A DNA stretch of 44,338 bases from Dehalococcoidia bacterium (GTDB taxonomy: Bacteria > Chloroflexota > Dehalococcoidia > GIF9 > AB-539-J10): NCBI GenBank assembly GCA_030611085.1, contig JAUWQI010000009.1, positions 1-44,338 on the forward strand, given 5' to 3'. Below the pieces are notes generated by a model, which saw only the letters and a program-made list of their open reading frames with translations, made no database searches and was not told the origin of the DNA. Below are positions 23,401 to 32,030 of this stretch, piece by piece. How positions within the stretch are numbered: the first letter of the stretch is position 1; every line of letters starts with the position of its first letter. The position numbers and the translations under genes are program-made.

Positions 23401-23763
23401 CCGGCAGGCAGGATAACATCCCGGGGTAATGGTATTGTGTATTTAGGTGTGTAATTCAAAAGGTTGCCTAAAAGTTCACCTTTCTAAGTAATCTGGAATT
23501 GTTTTCTCAGTTTGACTACTGCCAGACCACCCAGTAGTCTCATGTTCCCCCTTCTATATCCATACTTGGGCTGGGTGGGCATCCTGCTTAAGAAAGTAGG
23601 ATTGTACACTGCTTGTAACCCCGTTGTCAAACCGTGGTTGTGCTGTGTCCAGGACAGCCTATGCAGTTTTTAAACTACGGGTATACGGAGCATATTAAAA
23701 GGACTTTGGGATTTCCTGGCTCAACGTTGTTTCCACACAATTTAACATAGAGCCTTTGGAAAC

Positions 23764-23792
23764 TTGATAATCTAAGATAAATATAGTAAAAT
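23764..23792 (+). promoter_or_regulatory. Promoter of nrpR-hisF
   Basis: TTGATA (23764-23769), a 17-nt spacer and TAAAAT (23787-23792) make a near-consensus sigma-70 promoter ending 53 nt before the TTG start of the nrpR-like gene. Confidence 0.65.
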
Positions 23793-23845
23793 CATGCGGT
23801 AAAAGGTTGCTGTAGTCTGAATTTTACAAACCAAAGAGGCGAAAT

Positions 23846-24841
23846 TTGCTAAATCAACAACCACTAGATGTAGAGAGGAAAGTAATAGCCATTCTTAGAA
23901 TTCTGAGCCAATCCAGTGAGCCTCTCGGTGCCAGGGTTATTTCCCATCATCTCAAGGATTATGGCATTGGGCTAAGTGAGCGAGCTGTTAGATACCATCT
24001 CAAGCTGATGGACGAGCGCGGATTTACGGAGTGTGTGGGGAGAGAGGGGAGATTAGTTACGCAATCAGGCATCGAGGAGCTAGAAAATGCTTTGGTCAGT
24101 GACAAAGTTGGATTTGTGGCTTCTAAGATTGAGCTTCTTGCCTATCAGACAGACTTCGACATAGGTAAATGCCAGGGCAAGGTTCCCGTTAATATCTCCT
24201 TTTTCCCTGAGAAGCAATTTAAGAGAGCGATTGAAGCTATGAAAGGCGTCTTCCAAGCTGGAATTTGCGTCAGCGACCTTGTGGCTATGGCTCATCAAGG
24301 TGAAAGACTAGGTGAAGTGATTGTGCCACAGGGTAAAATAGGCTTAGCCACTGTGTGTAGCATCATAATCAATGGCGCTCTGCTTAAAGCTGGCGTTCCC
24401 ATGGATTCCAAATTTGGCGGTATACTTCAAATTAAAAACCATAAGCCTTTGCGGTTTGTGGAGCTGATTCAATATTCCGGCTCATCTTTAGATCCTTCAG
24501 AGATATTTATCACCAGCAAAATGACCAGTGTTAGGCAGGCAGCCAGGGAAGGTGAAGGCAGGATACTGACTAATTTTCGCGAGATACCTGCCTTGTGCCA
24601 GTCCACAGTAGAAAGAGTCATTACTGGCTTGAAACAAGCTGGCATGGGCGGGTTAATTGTGATGGGTGAGGTAAGCAAGCCGGTGTGTGAAGTTCCTGTG
24701 GAGGTAAGTAAGGTGGGGATGATACTTGTAGGCGGACTTAATCCCATGGCTGCTGCTGTGGAGTCTGGTGTAGAGATGGAAAACAGAGCTATGAGCGCTG
24801 TTATGAAGTATCAAGATTTGATTAAATTCGAGGAGTTGTGA
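23846..24841 (+). CDS. NrpR-type transcriptional repressor
   Basis: A 331-residue regulator. Residues 8-70 form the RNase-R-type winged helix typical of NrpR ('[21 protein letters not shown]', '[17 protein letters not shown]'). Residues 95-331 form one DUF128/NRD effector domain ('[15 protein letters not shown]', '[18 protein letters not shown]'). In methanogens NrpR represses nitrogen-assimilation genes and is released by 2-oxoglutarate. Glutamate dehydrogenase lies two genes downstream, which fits a nitrogen role. The start is TTG with GAGGCG upstream. The gene ends one nucleotide before hisF starts, so the two are translated together. Confidence 0.85.
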   Translation: MLNQQPLDVERKVIAILRILSQSSEPLGARVISHHLKDYGIGLSERAVRYHLKLMDERGFTECVGREGRLVTQSGIEELENALVSDKVGFVASKIELLAYQTDFDIGKCQGKVPVNISFFPEKQFKRAIEAMKGVFQAGICVSDLVAMAHQGERLGEVIVPQGKIGLATVCSIIINGALLKAGVPMDSKFGGILQIKNHKPLRFVELIQYSGSSLDPSEIFITSKMTSVRQAAREGEGRILTNFREIPALCQSTVERVITGLKQAGMGGLIVMGEVSKPVCEVPVEVSKVGMILVGGLNPMAAAVESGVEMENRAMSAVMKYQDLIKFEEL

Positions 24842-24842
24842 A

Positions 24843-25619
24843 ATGAAAGAAATAAAAATCGTACCCTGTTTAGATGTAAAAGATGGGAGAGTAGTAAAGG
24901 GAATAAACTTCGTCAGCCTGAGAGATGCCCGAGACCCGGTAGAGGCGGCAGAAGCTTATTGTCGAGAGGGCGCTGATGAACTGGTCTTCCTCGACATTGC
25001 TGCTACTGTGGAGGATAGAGGGACAAGGCTAGAATGGGTTAAGAAGGTAGCGGAAAAGGTTACTATTCCCTTTGCCGTAGGAGGTGGAATTAGAAGCGTG
25101 GAAGATATGAAAACTTTATTTGAACTTGGCGTAGACAAGGTATCAATAAATACCGCTGCTGTGAGGAATCCTGAGCTTATAAAGGAAGCTTCGGGGAACT
25201 TTGGCAAGGGAAAGCTCGTTGTTGCTATTGATGGGCGAAAGAACCCGCCTGAAAGTGGTCTCCCTCGGTTAGAGGTAGTAGTCAAAAGCGGGGGTGAAGC
25301 AACAGGAATAGATGTGGTTGAGTGGGCAAAGAGAGTGGAGAAGCTTGGGGCTGGAGAAATTTTGCTCACTAGCAAGGACGCCGATGGCACTAAGGAGGGC
25401 TACGATTTGGAAATGACCAAGGCTGTAGCTGAAGCTGTCAGCATTCCAGTTACTGCTTCTGGAGGAGCAGGCAAATTAGAGCACCTTTATGAAGCGGTAA
25501 CGATTGGTAAAGCATCGGCGGTTTTAGCTGCTTCCATCTTTCACTTTGGGGAAATTTCTATACCCGAAACCAAAAGATACCTGAAGGAGAAAGGAATCTC
25601 TGTAAGAGGAGATATTTAA
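24843..25619 (+). CDS. hisF: Imidazole glycerol phosphate synthase, cyclase subunit
   Basis: A 258-residue TIM barrel that cyclises PRFAR with ammonia from HisH to give imidazole glycerol phosphate and AICAR. Catalytic Asp11 ('[13 protein letters not shown]') and Asp130 ('VVAIDGRK') are present, with phosphate-binding 'VGGGIRS' and '[10 protein letters not shown]'. No other histidine gene is in the window. Its start lies directly behind nrpR, so control by nitrogen status is likely. Confidence 0.96.
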   Translation: MKEIKIVPCLDVKDGRVVKGINFVSLRDARDPVEAAEAYCREGADELVFLDIAATVEDRGTRLEWVKKVAEKVTIPFAVGGGIRSVEDMKTLFELGVDKVSINTAAVRNPELIKEASGNFGKGKLVVAIDGRKNPPESGLPRLEVVVKSGGEATGIDVVEWAKRVEKLGAGEILLTSKDADGTKEGYDLEMTKAVAEAVSIPVTASGGAGKLEHLYEAVTIGKASAVLAASIFHFGEISIPETKRYLKEKGISVRGDI

Positions 25620-25623
25620 AAGT

Positions 25624-25675
25624 GTAGTTGCCCAATTTATTGGGCAATTAAGAGCCTGATAAATCAGGCAACTAC
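25624..25675. repeat. Two-hairpin dispersed repeat, copy 2
   Basis: GTAGTTGCCCAATTTATTGG and GCCTGATAAATCAGGC, followed by CAACTAC, repeat the element at 12389-12437 with few changes. In this copy two more hairpins, CCCCTAGAAAGGGG (about 25689-25702) and AAGGCTTTCTAGCCTT (about 25729-25744), precede the shared motif at 25755-25775 and the AAAGGAGG of the dehydrogenase gene. I see no known riboswitch in it. Confidence 0.8.
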
Positions 25676-25798
25676 AAATTCCTGATCACCCCTAGAAAGG
25701 GGTTCCCACAAGATAGAAATTGAGGGAAAGGCTTTCTAGCCTTGAAGGATGCGGGAAATCAAAATTAAACAGTCTAAACTAGATAAAGGAGGTAAACA

Positions 25799-27112
25799 AT
25801 GTCTTTAAGTAAGCCAAATGCAAGTGCTGGAATAGCTACTAAAAAAGGCAGTATATCATTGAACAACAAGGAGTTAAATTCGTTTGAGATGGCACAAAGC
25901 CAGATAGACACAGCGGCTGAGATGCTAAACTTAGCCCCAGGCACTCACACTATTCTTAGAGAGCCTATGAAAGAGCTACATGTATCCATTCCAGTAAGAC
26001 TGGATAATGGAAAGATTAAGATATTTAAGGGATTTAGGGTTCAGTACAATAACGCACGCGGTCCATGTAAAGGTGGCATCAGATTCCACCCAGATGAAAC
26101 AATTGATACCATTAAGGCATTAGCTGCCTGGATGACGTGGAAGTGTGCTGTTGTGGACATTCCTTTTGGAGGCAGTAAAGGGGGCGTCATTTGTAATCCT
26201 AAGGAGATGTCTAGTAGTGAGGTAGAAAGATTAAGTCGTGGTTATATAGACGCGGTATGGGAATTTATTGGCCCCGATAGAGATATACCAGCACCGGATG
26301 TATATACCAACCCCCAGGTAATGGCATGGATGATGGACGAGTATTCAAAACTGAAAGGTTGTATTAGCCCAGGGGTAATCACAGGAAAGCCGATAGCACT
26401 AGGTGGTTCTTTAGGACGTGGTGATGCCACTGCTCGTGGCGCACTATACACCATTGTAGAAGCAGCCAGGCATCTGAATATTGATTTAGCCGAGGCGACA
26501 GTAGCTGTTGAGGGCTATGGCAACGCTGGTTCTAATATCGCCATCCTGAGGAACGATATTCCGGGTGCTAGGATTGTGGCTGTCAGTGATTCCAAGGGTG
26601 GCATCTATAGCAAGCAGGGTTTAGACCCACACAAGGTCTTAGAGCACAAAATGGAAACTAGCTCGGTGATAAACTTTCCTCAAGCAGAAAACATCAGCAA
26701 TAGTGACCTGCTGGAACTAGGGGTTGATATACTATGCCCTGCGGCATTGGGAAACACTATCACCCAGGCAAATGCTTCCAAAATCAGAGCCAAGATAGTT
26801 GCTGAGCTGTCCAATGGCCCAACTACTCCACAGGCGGATGAAATACTGTACGATAATGGTGTATTTGTGATACCTGATTTCCTGTGTAACGCTGGAGGGG
26901 TCACCGTTTCATACTTTGAGTGGGTTCAAAATACATATAACTACTACTGGGAGGAGGAAGAAATTCACCAAAAACTTAATAAAAAGATGTCTAAAGCTTT
27001 TCATAATGTTTTAGCTGAATCTTTGAAGCGAAAGGTTAATATGAGAGTAGCAGCTTATCTTGTTGCGGTGTCACGCGTGGTTGAAGCCATGAAATGGAGA
27101 GGCTGGGTGTAA
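25799..27112 (+). CDS. Glutamate dehydrogenase (Glu/Leu/Phe/Val family)
   Basis: A 437-residue NAD(P)-dependent dehydrogenase interconverting glutamate and 2-oxoglutarate plus ammonia. The catalytic and substrate-binding region shows 'RGPCKGGIRFHP' and 'WKCAVVDIPFGGSKGGV'. The cofactor domain has 'VEGYGNAGSNIA', and the C-terminal 'DFLCNAGGVTVSYFEW' is typical. AAAGGAGG precedes the ATG. Its leader carries several hairpins. NrpR just upstream suggests nitrogen-responsive control. A leucine or other amino acid dehydrogenase cannot be fully excluded. Confidence 0.92.
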   Translation: MSLSKPNASAGIATKKGSISLNNKELNSFEMAQSQIDTAAEMLNLAPGTHTILREPMKELHVSIPVRLDNGKIKIFKGFRVQYNNARGPCKGGIRFHPDETIDTIKALAAWMTWKCAVVDIPFGGSKGGVICNPKEMSSSEVERLSRGYIDAVWEFIGPDRDIPAPDVYTNPQVMAWMMDEYSKLKGCISPGVITGKPIALGGSLGRGDATARGALYTIVEAARHLNIDLAEATVAVEGYGNAGSNIAILRNDIPGARIVAVSDSKGGIYSKQGLDPHKVLEHKMETSSVINFPQAENISNSDLLELGVDILCPAALGNTITQANASKIRAKIVAELSNGPTTPQADEILYDNGVFVIPDFLCNAGGVTVSYFEWVQNTYNYYWEEEEIHQKLNKKMSKAFHNVLAESLKRKVNMRVAAYLVAVSRVVEAMKWRGWV

Positions 27113-27249
27113 CGCCTCAGCTACTTACTGCGAGCGGGGCATTCTTAGCCATGGGTTTTATTGCCCTAACACGAGAAGCGGCGGATGTTTCTGGTATCCC
27201 TTATATAATGGAATCAGATATGGAAGAAGTGGAGAAAATCTTGGGCTAA
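27094..27249 (+). CDS. 51-residue ORF overlapping the end of glutamate dehydrogenase
   Basis: An ATG at 27094 inside the dehydrogenase 3' end opens a frame of 51 codons in another register, starting 'MERLGVTPQLLTASGAFLAM' and ending 'MESDMEEVEKILG'. It has a hydrophobic middle and an acidic end. I do not recognise it. It may be the tail of a decayed larger gene or a small protein translated by coupling. The following 240 nt up to 27492 contain an inverted repeat but no gene that I can see. Confidence 0.35.
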   Translation: MERLGVTPQLLTASGAFLAMGFIALTREAADVSGIPYIMESDMEEVEKILG

Positions 27250-27386
27250 AGGGGGGAGGATACTGAATTTGACTTGCTTTCAATATTACCCTCGCGTTTT
27301 TGTGTGACTGCTTACCCTCAAGCGCCTCCACTACATTCGAACTGAGTCAAAGCCCACATCTATAAAAGGTGAGCCCAACCGGTGTA

Positions 27387-27420
27387 TGCCGAGCACTCAG
27401 CCCTCGATGCTATCTCGGCA
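27387..27420. promoter_or_regulatory. Inverted repeat upstream of the RecQ-ComF gene
   Basis: TGCCGAG (27387-27393) and CTCGGCA (27414-27420) are perfect inverted arms around a 20-nt loop, extended by one A:T pair. TATAAT (27424-27429) follows directly, though I find no matching -35 box. The structure may be an operator or a short terminator-like hairpin 70 nt upstream of the start codon. Confidence 0.4.
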
Positions 27421-27492
27421 TGTTATAATAACCCGATTTTGCGATTGCTTTACCTTTGTTAGTCAGAACGCACCCTGAATGATGAGAATATA

Positions 27493-30102
27493 GTGACGCT
27501 AGCACGAAACCAAGCTGAGGATTTATTACGAAAGTATTTCAGTTTGGATAGCTTTTATGGCGAACAATGGGAAGCGATTGATAGTCTTCTTGAAGGTCAA
27601 AGAATTCTGTTAATACAAAGAACTGGCTTTGGGAAATCACTTTGTTACCAGTTTCCAGCAATCCTATTTGATGGAATAACTGTAGTATTCTCCCCCCTTA
27701 TTGCTTTAATGCGTGACCAAGTTCAACAGCTAAAATCTTTGGGGATTTCTGCTGAATGCATTAATAGTGAACAATCAAAGGAGGAAAATAATGCAATTTT
27801 GGAGCGAGCAAAGCAAAATAAGGTAAAGATTTTATATATCTCCCCCGAAAGGCAAGCAAACCCACAATGGCTGAAAATGGTAAGAGAGATAAAACTCTCG
27901 ATGGTGGTAATTGACGAAGCGCACTGTATATCTGTTTGGGGACATGATTTCCGACCTGCCTTTAGAAAAATTATCGATCTGGTGAAGGTACTACCGCAGA
28001 ATTTCCCTGTTTTAGCTACCACGGCAACAGCGACAGAAAGAGTAGTTCAAGATATCATGCAGCAAATGGGAGGCAAGGTAAAATACATTCGAGGCAATTT
28101 AATGCGTGATAATTTCCACTTAAAAGTCGTCAGGGTTACTTCTGAAAATGATAAGTTAGCTTATTTAGCTCACATCTTATTCCCAAAATTAGAAGGAACA
28201 GGCATTGTATATACAGGCACAAGGGTAAACACGGAGATTTATTGCAAATTTCTGAATTCTCAGGGTATCACCGCCGTAAATTATAATGCAGGATTTGACC
28301 CCAACACTAGAAAAATTATTGAAGAGGGATTGAAAAACAACCGCTGGAGATGTGTTGTCTCGACAAATGCCTTAGGGATGGGTATTGATAAGCCAGACCT
28401 CCGATTTATCATTCACACCCAGATCCCTGAGTCCCCAATTCATTATTATCAGGAGATTGGAAGAGCTGGGAGAGACGGCAAAGAAACTCCGATTTTCCTT
28501 CTATACAATCCAGAGGATAGAGATTTGCCCGAGCATTTTATTGAGAGCAGTCATCCTCCCCTCAAGCATTATCAGAGAGTTATCGCACAATTAGAAACTA
28601 AGCCCTTGAGTAAATGGGGTTTAATGAAAACAACGAACCTTAATCAAAGCAAAATAGAAGGAATAATTGCAGATTTAATTGATCAAGAGATTGTGAAAGA
28701 AGTTGGTTATGGTCGATTTAAAAGATATAAATATCAATCCAATGCCCCTCAACTTGATACTACAGCTTTTGAAAGTCTCAGGAAATTCAAATTAAAAGAA
28801 CTAGAAAAAATCATCGAATATGCTGAGACAGACAGGTGCAGAATGTTCTACCTTTGTGATTATCTGGAAGATGAGAAAGTAAGCAATCATTGCCTTAAAT
28901 GTGATAATTGCCAGTCCCAAAAATTAACCTATAAAGCCCGCGGTTATTGGCAGCAAAAGGTAGATAATTTTAACAATAACTATTTCCCTGAAATTGAGCT
29001 GCCCCCTGAGTCTCAAGAGAGGCAACTGCTTTCAGACCGCAAGAGTAAGCTGGTTAACGGAGTGGCATTTTCATATTATGGCTTTTCTAATGTAGGCTCT
29101 ATTATTCACCGATGCAAGTATGAAAATGGGGGAGACTTTCCCGACTTTCTTTTAAGAGGGGTTTTAAAAGCTTATCATAGCTACTTTAAGCGTGAAAAGT
29201 TTGACTTGATCATCTATACGCCGCCAACGGAATCAGGCGATTTGGTTAAAAATTTCGCTGAGAAGGTATCTGCGGCTTTAAAAATATCCATCTCTCATGG
29301 GCTAGTGAAGCTGCGGAATACCCAGCCTCAAAAAGTATTTCAGAATTCCTTATTGAAAAAAGGTAATTTGAAAGGCGCATTCAGTTACAATAATCCTTCC
29401 GAGATAGCAGGTAAAAATGTCTTGCTGATCGACGATATTTGTGATAGCAAAGCAACCATCCGAGAAATTGGAGGGTTGATGAGCAAATTGGGTGTAGATA
29501 AGGTTGCACCGCTGGTAATATCAAAAACAATCGGTGGGGATATAGTTGATGACAGCTATGACTTTCCCACAAGGAGCAGAGTAAATTCAGTTTCTACCCC
29601 ATCACATCCAAAGAAGGCAGCAAATAATCCAGCGGGGGAAGCGATTAAGCCTTTTGCCAAAATCCGCCGTACTTATCCCAAGGCTTATGAAAAATGGACA
29701 AATGAAGATGAGGAGCTATTAGTAACGAAGTTTTATCAAGGAGAAAGCATTGCTGAATTAGCAAACTACTCCCAAAGGAAGGAAGGGGCTATTCGCTCAA
29801 GATTGATAAGGCTTGAAGGTGAAAATGCAATAACGAGGATACAACAAGAATACCCGCAAAGCCATTGCTTGTCTGAAGCCGAAAAACAAATCTACCAGGC
29901 GTTGAGAAAATGGCGTTTGGAGAAAGCTGAGGAATATAATTTACCTGCTTATTGCATTTTATCCAATGCTACCTTAGACAATATTGCCAAAGCAAAACCT
30001 GCTTCCCTTCTTGCTCTTTTGGACATAAAAGGATTAGGCAAAAAGACGATCAAAAAGTATGGTGAAGAAATTATTGAAATTATAAACAAATTAGAGAAAT
30101 AA
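27493..30102 (+). CDS. RecQ helicase fused to ComF-like phosphoribosyltransferase, HTH and HRDC-like domains
   Basis: An 869-residue multidomain protein. Residues 1-415 are a RecQ helicase with 'RTGFGKS' (43-49), 'DEAHCISVWGHDFRP' (141-155) and motif VI 'QEIGRAGRDG'. A RecQ zinc site uses Cys449, Cys467, Cys470 and Cys473. Residues 520-690 resemble the ComF-type phosphoribosyltransferase: 'YYGFSNVGSIIHRCKYENGG' and the PRPP loop 'VLLIDDICDSKAT' (643-655). Residues 733-775 look like a Myb/SANT-type helix-turn-helix ('KWTNEDEELLVTKFYQGE'). Residues 790-869 form an HRDC-like end ('LLALLDIKGLGKKTIKKYG'). The start is GTG with a weak ribosome binding site. It is followed 4 nt later by a DprA homologue. 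The pair likely unwinds and handles foreign single-stranded DNA. Confidence 0.87.
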   Translation: MTLARNQAEDLLRKYFSLDSFYGEQWEAIDSLLEGQRILLIQRTGFGKSLCYQFPAILFDGITVVFSPLIALMRDQVQQLKSLGISAECINSEQSKEENNAILERAKQNKVKILYISPERQANPQWLKMVREIKLSMVVIDEAHCISVWGHDFRPAFRKIIDLVKVLPQNFPVLATTATATERVVQDIMQQMGGKVKYIRGNLMRDNFHLKVVRVTSENDKLAYLAHILFPKLEGTGIVYTGTRVNTEIYCKFLNSQGITAVNYNAGFDPNTRKIIEEGLKNNRWRCVVSTNALGMGIDKPDLRFIIHTQIPESPIHYYQEIGRAGRDGKETPIFLLYNPEDRDLPEHFIESSHPPLKHYQRVIAQLETKPLSKWGLMKTTNLNQSKIEGIIADLIDQEIVKEVGYGRFKRYKYQSNAPQLDTTAFESLRKFKLKELEKIIEYAETDRCRMFYLCDYLEDEKVSNHCLKCDNCQSQKLTYKARGYWQQKVDNFNNNYFPEIELPPESQERQLLSDRKSKLVNGVAFSYYGFSNVGSIIHRCKYENGGDFPDFLLRGVLKAYHSYFKREKFDLIIYTPPTESGDLVKNFAEKVSAALKISISHGLVKLRNTQPQKVFQNSLLKKGNLKGAFSYNNPSEIAGKNVLLIDDICDSKATIREIGGLMSKLGVDKVAPLVISKTIGGDIVDDSYDFPTRSRVNSVSTPSHPKKAANNPAGEAIKPFAKIRRTYPKAYEKWTNEDEELLVTKFYQGESIAELANYSQRKEGAIRSRLIRLEGENAITRIQQEYPQSHCLSEAEKQIYQALRKWRLEKAEEYNLPAYCILSNATLDNIAKAKPASLLALLDIKGLGKKTIKKYGEEIIEIINKLEK

Positions 30103-30106
30103 AATT

Positions 30107-31042
30107 ATGGAGATAAACGAATATTCATACTGGATGAGCTTAGCGCATCTCCCAAGCCCAAATTGGAAGATGGAGAGGATAAATAATCTTATTGCTAGCA
30201 TTATTTACAATTGGAAAATTTCCTTTGCTGAATTCCTCTCCTATGATATTTACACTTTGCAGAAGGATTTCGGGCTTTCTTTAGAGGAAGCTCGAGACAT
30301 TTTGCAAGCGAAAGACAATCTGCCCACTAATTTATCTTTGGCGGAAGAACTCCTTTCGCAGGGTATTGAACTGATTCCGCTTAACTCAGTTAAATACCCT
30401 ACAACATTAAAAAACAATTTAAAAGAAAAATATTCTCCACCTTTGCTTTATGTGAAAGGTAATATTCGGTTATTCTCTGAAGATAAAACGGCAATTGTAG
30501 GTTCACGAAATGTGAGTGAAAGGGGGATTAGATTTACTGAGCGTGTAGCAAAAAAGTGCGTTTCAGAATTTAAAGTCATCGTAACTGGATATGCCAAGGG
30601 AGTGGATAGAATTGCGCTGGAAGCAGCACTGGAAAATAATGGGAATGGTATTGTTGTTCTCCCGCAAGGGATAATGTCTTTCAAAAGTGGGTTCAGAAAA
30701 TTATCTCAGTATATCATTGAGGGGCAAGTTCTTGTGGTTAGCACCTATCCGCCTAAAGCAGGTTGGTCAGTAGGTTTGGCAATGGGAAGGAATACCTACA
30801 TTTACGGATTAGCTGAGGAAATTTATGTTGCAGAGTCGGATAATAAGGGCGGAACTTGGAATGGTGCTGTCGATGGCATTAAAAGGGGAAGGAAAATCTT
30901 TGTTAGAAAAGCGAATTCTGATGAAAAGTGCGCCAATAACGAGTTAATAGCTAAAGGTGCTATAGCCGTCGATGAATTTGGGGAAATAATAGGGGGAGAT
31001 TATAGTAGGAGCCCCCAGAGAGCATTATTTGAAATGCAGTAA
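30107..31042 (+). CDS. DprA/Smf-family DNA-processing protein
   Basis: A 311-residue protein with the Rossmann-like DprA fold: 'SPPLLYVKGN', 'AIVGSRNVSERGIRF', 'VTGYAKGVDRIALEAAL' and 'GGTWNGAVDGIKRGRKIFVR'. Canonical DprA loads RecA onto incoming single strands during transformation. This copy departs at 'VLPQGI', 'STYPPKAGWSVGLAMGRN' (canonical DprA has 'SEYPP...FPxRNRIIAGL') and at the C-terminus, so it belongs to a specialised subgroup. The gene begins 4 nt after the RecQ-ComF gene and surely shares its transcript. The N-terminal 80 residues are helical and may be a SAM-like domain. Confidence 0.85.
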   Translation: MEINEYSYWMSLAHLPSPNWKMERINNLIASIIYNWKISFAEFLSYDIYTLQKDFGLSLEEARDILQAKDNLPTNLSLAEELLSQGIELIPLNSVKYPTTLKNNLKEKYSPPLLYVKGNIRLFSEDKTAIVGSRNVSERGIRFTERVAKKCVSEFKVIVTGYAKGVDRIALEAALENNGNGIVVLPQGIMSFKSGFRKLSQYIIEGQVLVVSTYPPKAGWSVGLAMGRNTYIYGLAEEIYVAESDNKGGTWNGAVDGIKRGRKIFVRKANSDEKCANNELIAKGAIAVDEFGEIIGGDYSRSPQRALFEMQ

Positions 31043-31106
31043 AAATAACCCTTTGAAGATGCTATTTTTACCTCCTTAATTATAGACAAATTGGGCGAAA
31101 AAAGTG

Positions 31107-31135
31107 TTGCCAATTTAGACATAATATGATATGAT
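31107..31135 (+). promoter_or_regulatory. Promoter of the RHH/PIN toxin-antitoxin pair
   Basis: TTGCCA (31107-31112), 17 nt, and TATGAT (31130-31135) form a good sigma-70 promoter, with AGGAGGGG before the start codon at 31159. A short direct repeat, ATATGATATGAT, covers the -10 and could be bound by the antitoxin. Confidence 0.6.
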
Positions 31136-31158
31136 TCAGAGAAACCAGGAGGGGAAAT

Positions 31159-31419
31159 ATGTCTAAGGTAAATATATCATTGACCGCTGAGGTATTAGAA
31201 CAAATAGATAAAACCCGTGGAAAGAGAAGGATGACCCGCTCTGAATTCGTCCGTCGGGCATCCAAGCTTTATCTAGAGATTTTGGAGGAGGAAAGAAGAG
31301 AAGAGGAGAAAAGGGCAGGAATTGAAGAAGCTGTACAAATTCAAGATGAGATTAGACAAAGGATTGGCTCTTGGGATGCATTGGCTGAACTCCGCCAATG
31401 GAGGGAATTGAGACAGTGA
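31159..31419 (+). CDS. Ribbon-helix-helix (CopG-type) antitoxin
   Basis: An 86-residue protein. Its N-terminus 'MSKVNISLTAEVLEQIDKTR' followed by 'RMTRSEFVRRASKLYLE' is a ribbon-helix-helix DNA-binding domain. The remainder is a long charged helix that should hold the PIN toxin. It would repress its own promoter. The last codons overlap the toxin start as GTGA. Confidence 0.85.
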   Translation: MSKVNISLTAEVLEQIDKTRGKRRMTRSEFVRRASKLYLEILEEERREEEKRAGIEEAVQIQDEIRQRIGSWDALAELRQWRELRQ

Positions 31420-31883
31420 CTGAGAGGTCTCGAATCGATGTGTTGGCGAAGAGGGAAACTTATGTCATAGATGCTTCTGTGGCTTTGAAATGGTTTTACC
31501 AAGAAGAGGAGAAGGCGATTGATAATGCCCTTAAGTTAAGGGATGACTACAGGCAAAGGAAGATAGATCTCCGAGCGCCGGACCTTTTGCTCTTTGAGTT
31601 GACCAATGTGCTCCGATATAAACAAGACTTGGAGGAGAAGTATATACGGGATGCCATCGAGAGCATTTATAAATTACAGTTAATCGAGCAGGTATCACAA
31701 GAGGTTATGAAGGAAGCGGTCAGAATAGCGCTCCAGTCTGAGTCTTCAGTATATGACGCCGTATATTTAGCTTTTGCCGAGAAGGATCGCTGCGCTTTCA
31801 TTACTGCAGATAACAGATTTTACCAGAAGGTTAAAAATCGCCCCTATGCTATTTTTCTCGATGATTATGGAAAACAATTATAA
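31416..31883 (+). CDS. vapC: VapC-type PIN-domain toxin
   Basis: A 155-residue PIN ribonuclease. Acidic residues are in 'YVIDASVALKWF', 'LLLFELTNVLRY', 'SSVYDAVYLAFAE' and 'FITADNRFY'. GTG 31416 overlaps the antitoxin stop by 4 nt and has GGAGG upstream, so I prefer it to ATG 31398, which would give six extra residues. It differs clearly from the PIN toxin at 2155-2562, so the two systems are unlikely to cross-react. Confidence 0.87.
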   Translation: MTERSRIDVLAKRETYVIDASVALKWFYQEEEKAIDNALKLRDDYRQRKIDLRAPDLLLFELTNVLRYKQDLEEKYIRDAIESIYKLQLIEQVSQEVMKEAVRIALQSESSVYDAVYLAFAEKDRCAFITADNRFYQKVKNRPYAIFLDDYGKQL

Positions 31884-31889
31884 AAAGCG

Positions 31890-32030
31890 ATGCCCAGTTG
31901 GCATATGCCAAGGGCTCATTTCCTAACTAGGAGGGAAGTGCAGGACTTATGTAAAAAGATGGAGCTCACACGTGGAAAATTGCGTAAGGCTATAAGTGAT
32001 AATGCATTTCTAAGGAGGCAAGAGGTATGA
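31890..32030 (+). CDS. 46-residue basic protein coupled to the next gene
   Basis: A short frame starting 'MPSWHMPRAHFLTRREVQDL' and ending 'FLRRQEV'. It is strongly basic with helical character and may be a small DNA-binding or accessory protein. Its TGA overlaps the ATG of the following gene as ATGA (32027-32030). The ribosome binding site AAGGAGG for that gene lies inside this frame, which is the normal layout for coupled translation. No ribosome binding site of its own is evident. I do not recognise a family. Confidence 0.45.
   Translation: MPSWHMPRAHFLTRREVQDLCKKMELTRGKLRKAISDNAFLRRQEV

Noticed and set aside
24956-25390. 144-residue reverse ORF inside hisF
   Set aside because: It is an antisense shadow; hisF has all of its catalytic motifs.
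25676-25798. Hairpin-rich leader of glutamate dehydrogenase considered as a riboswitch
   Set aside because: The hairpins are simple and partly belong to a dispersed repeat; no known aptamer core was recognised.
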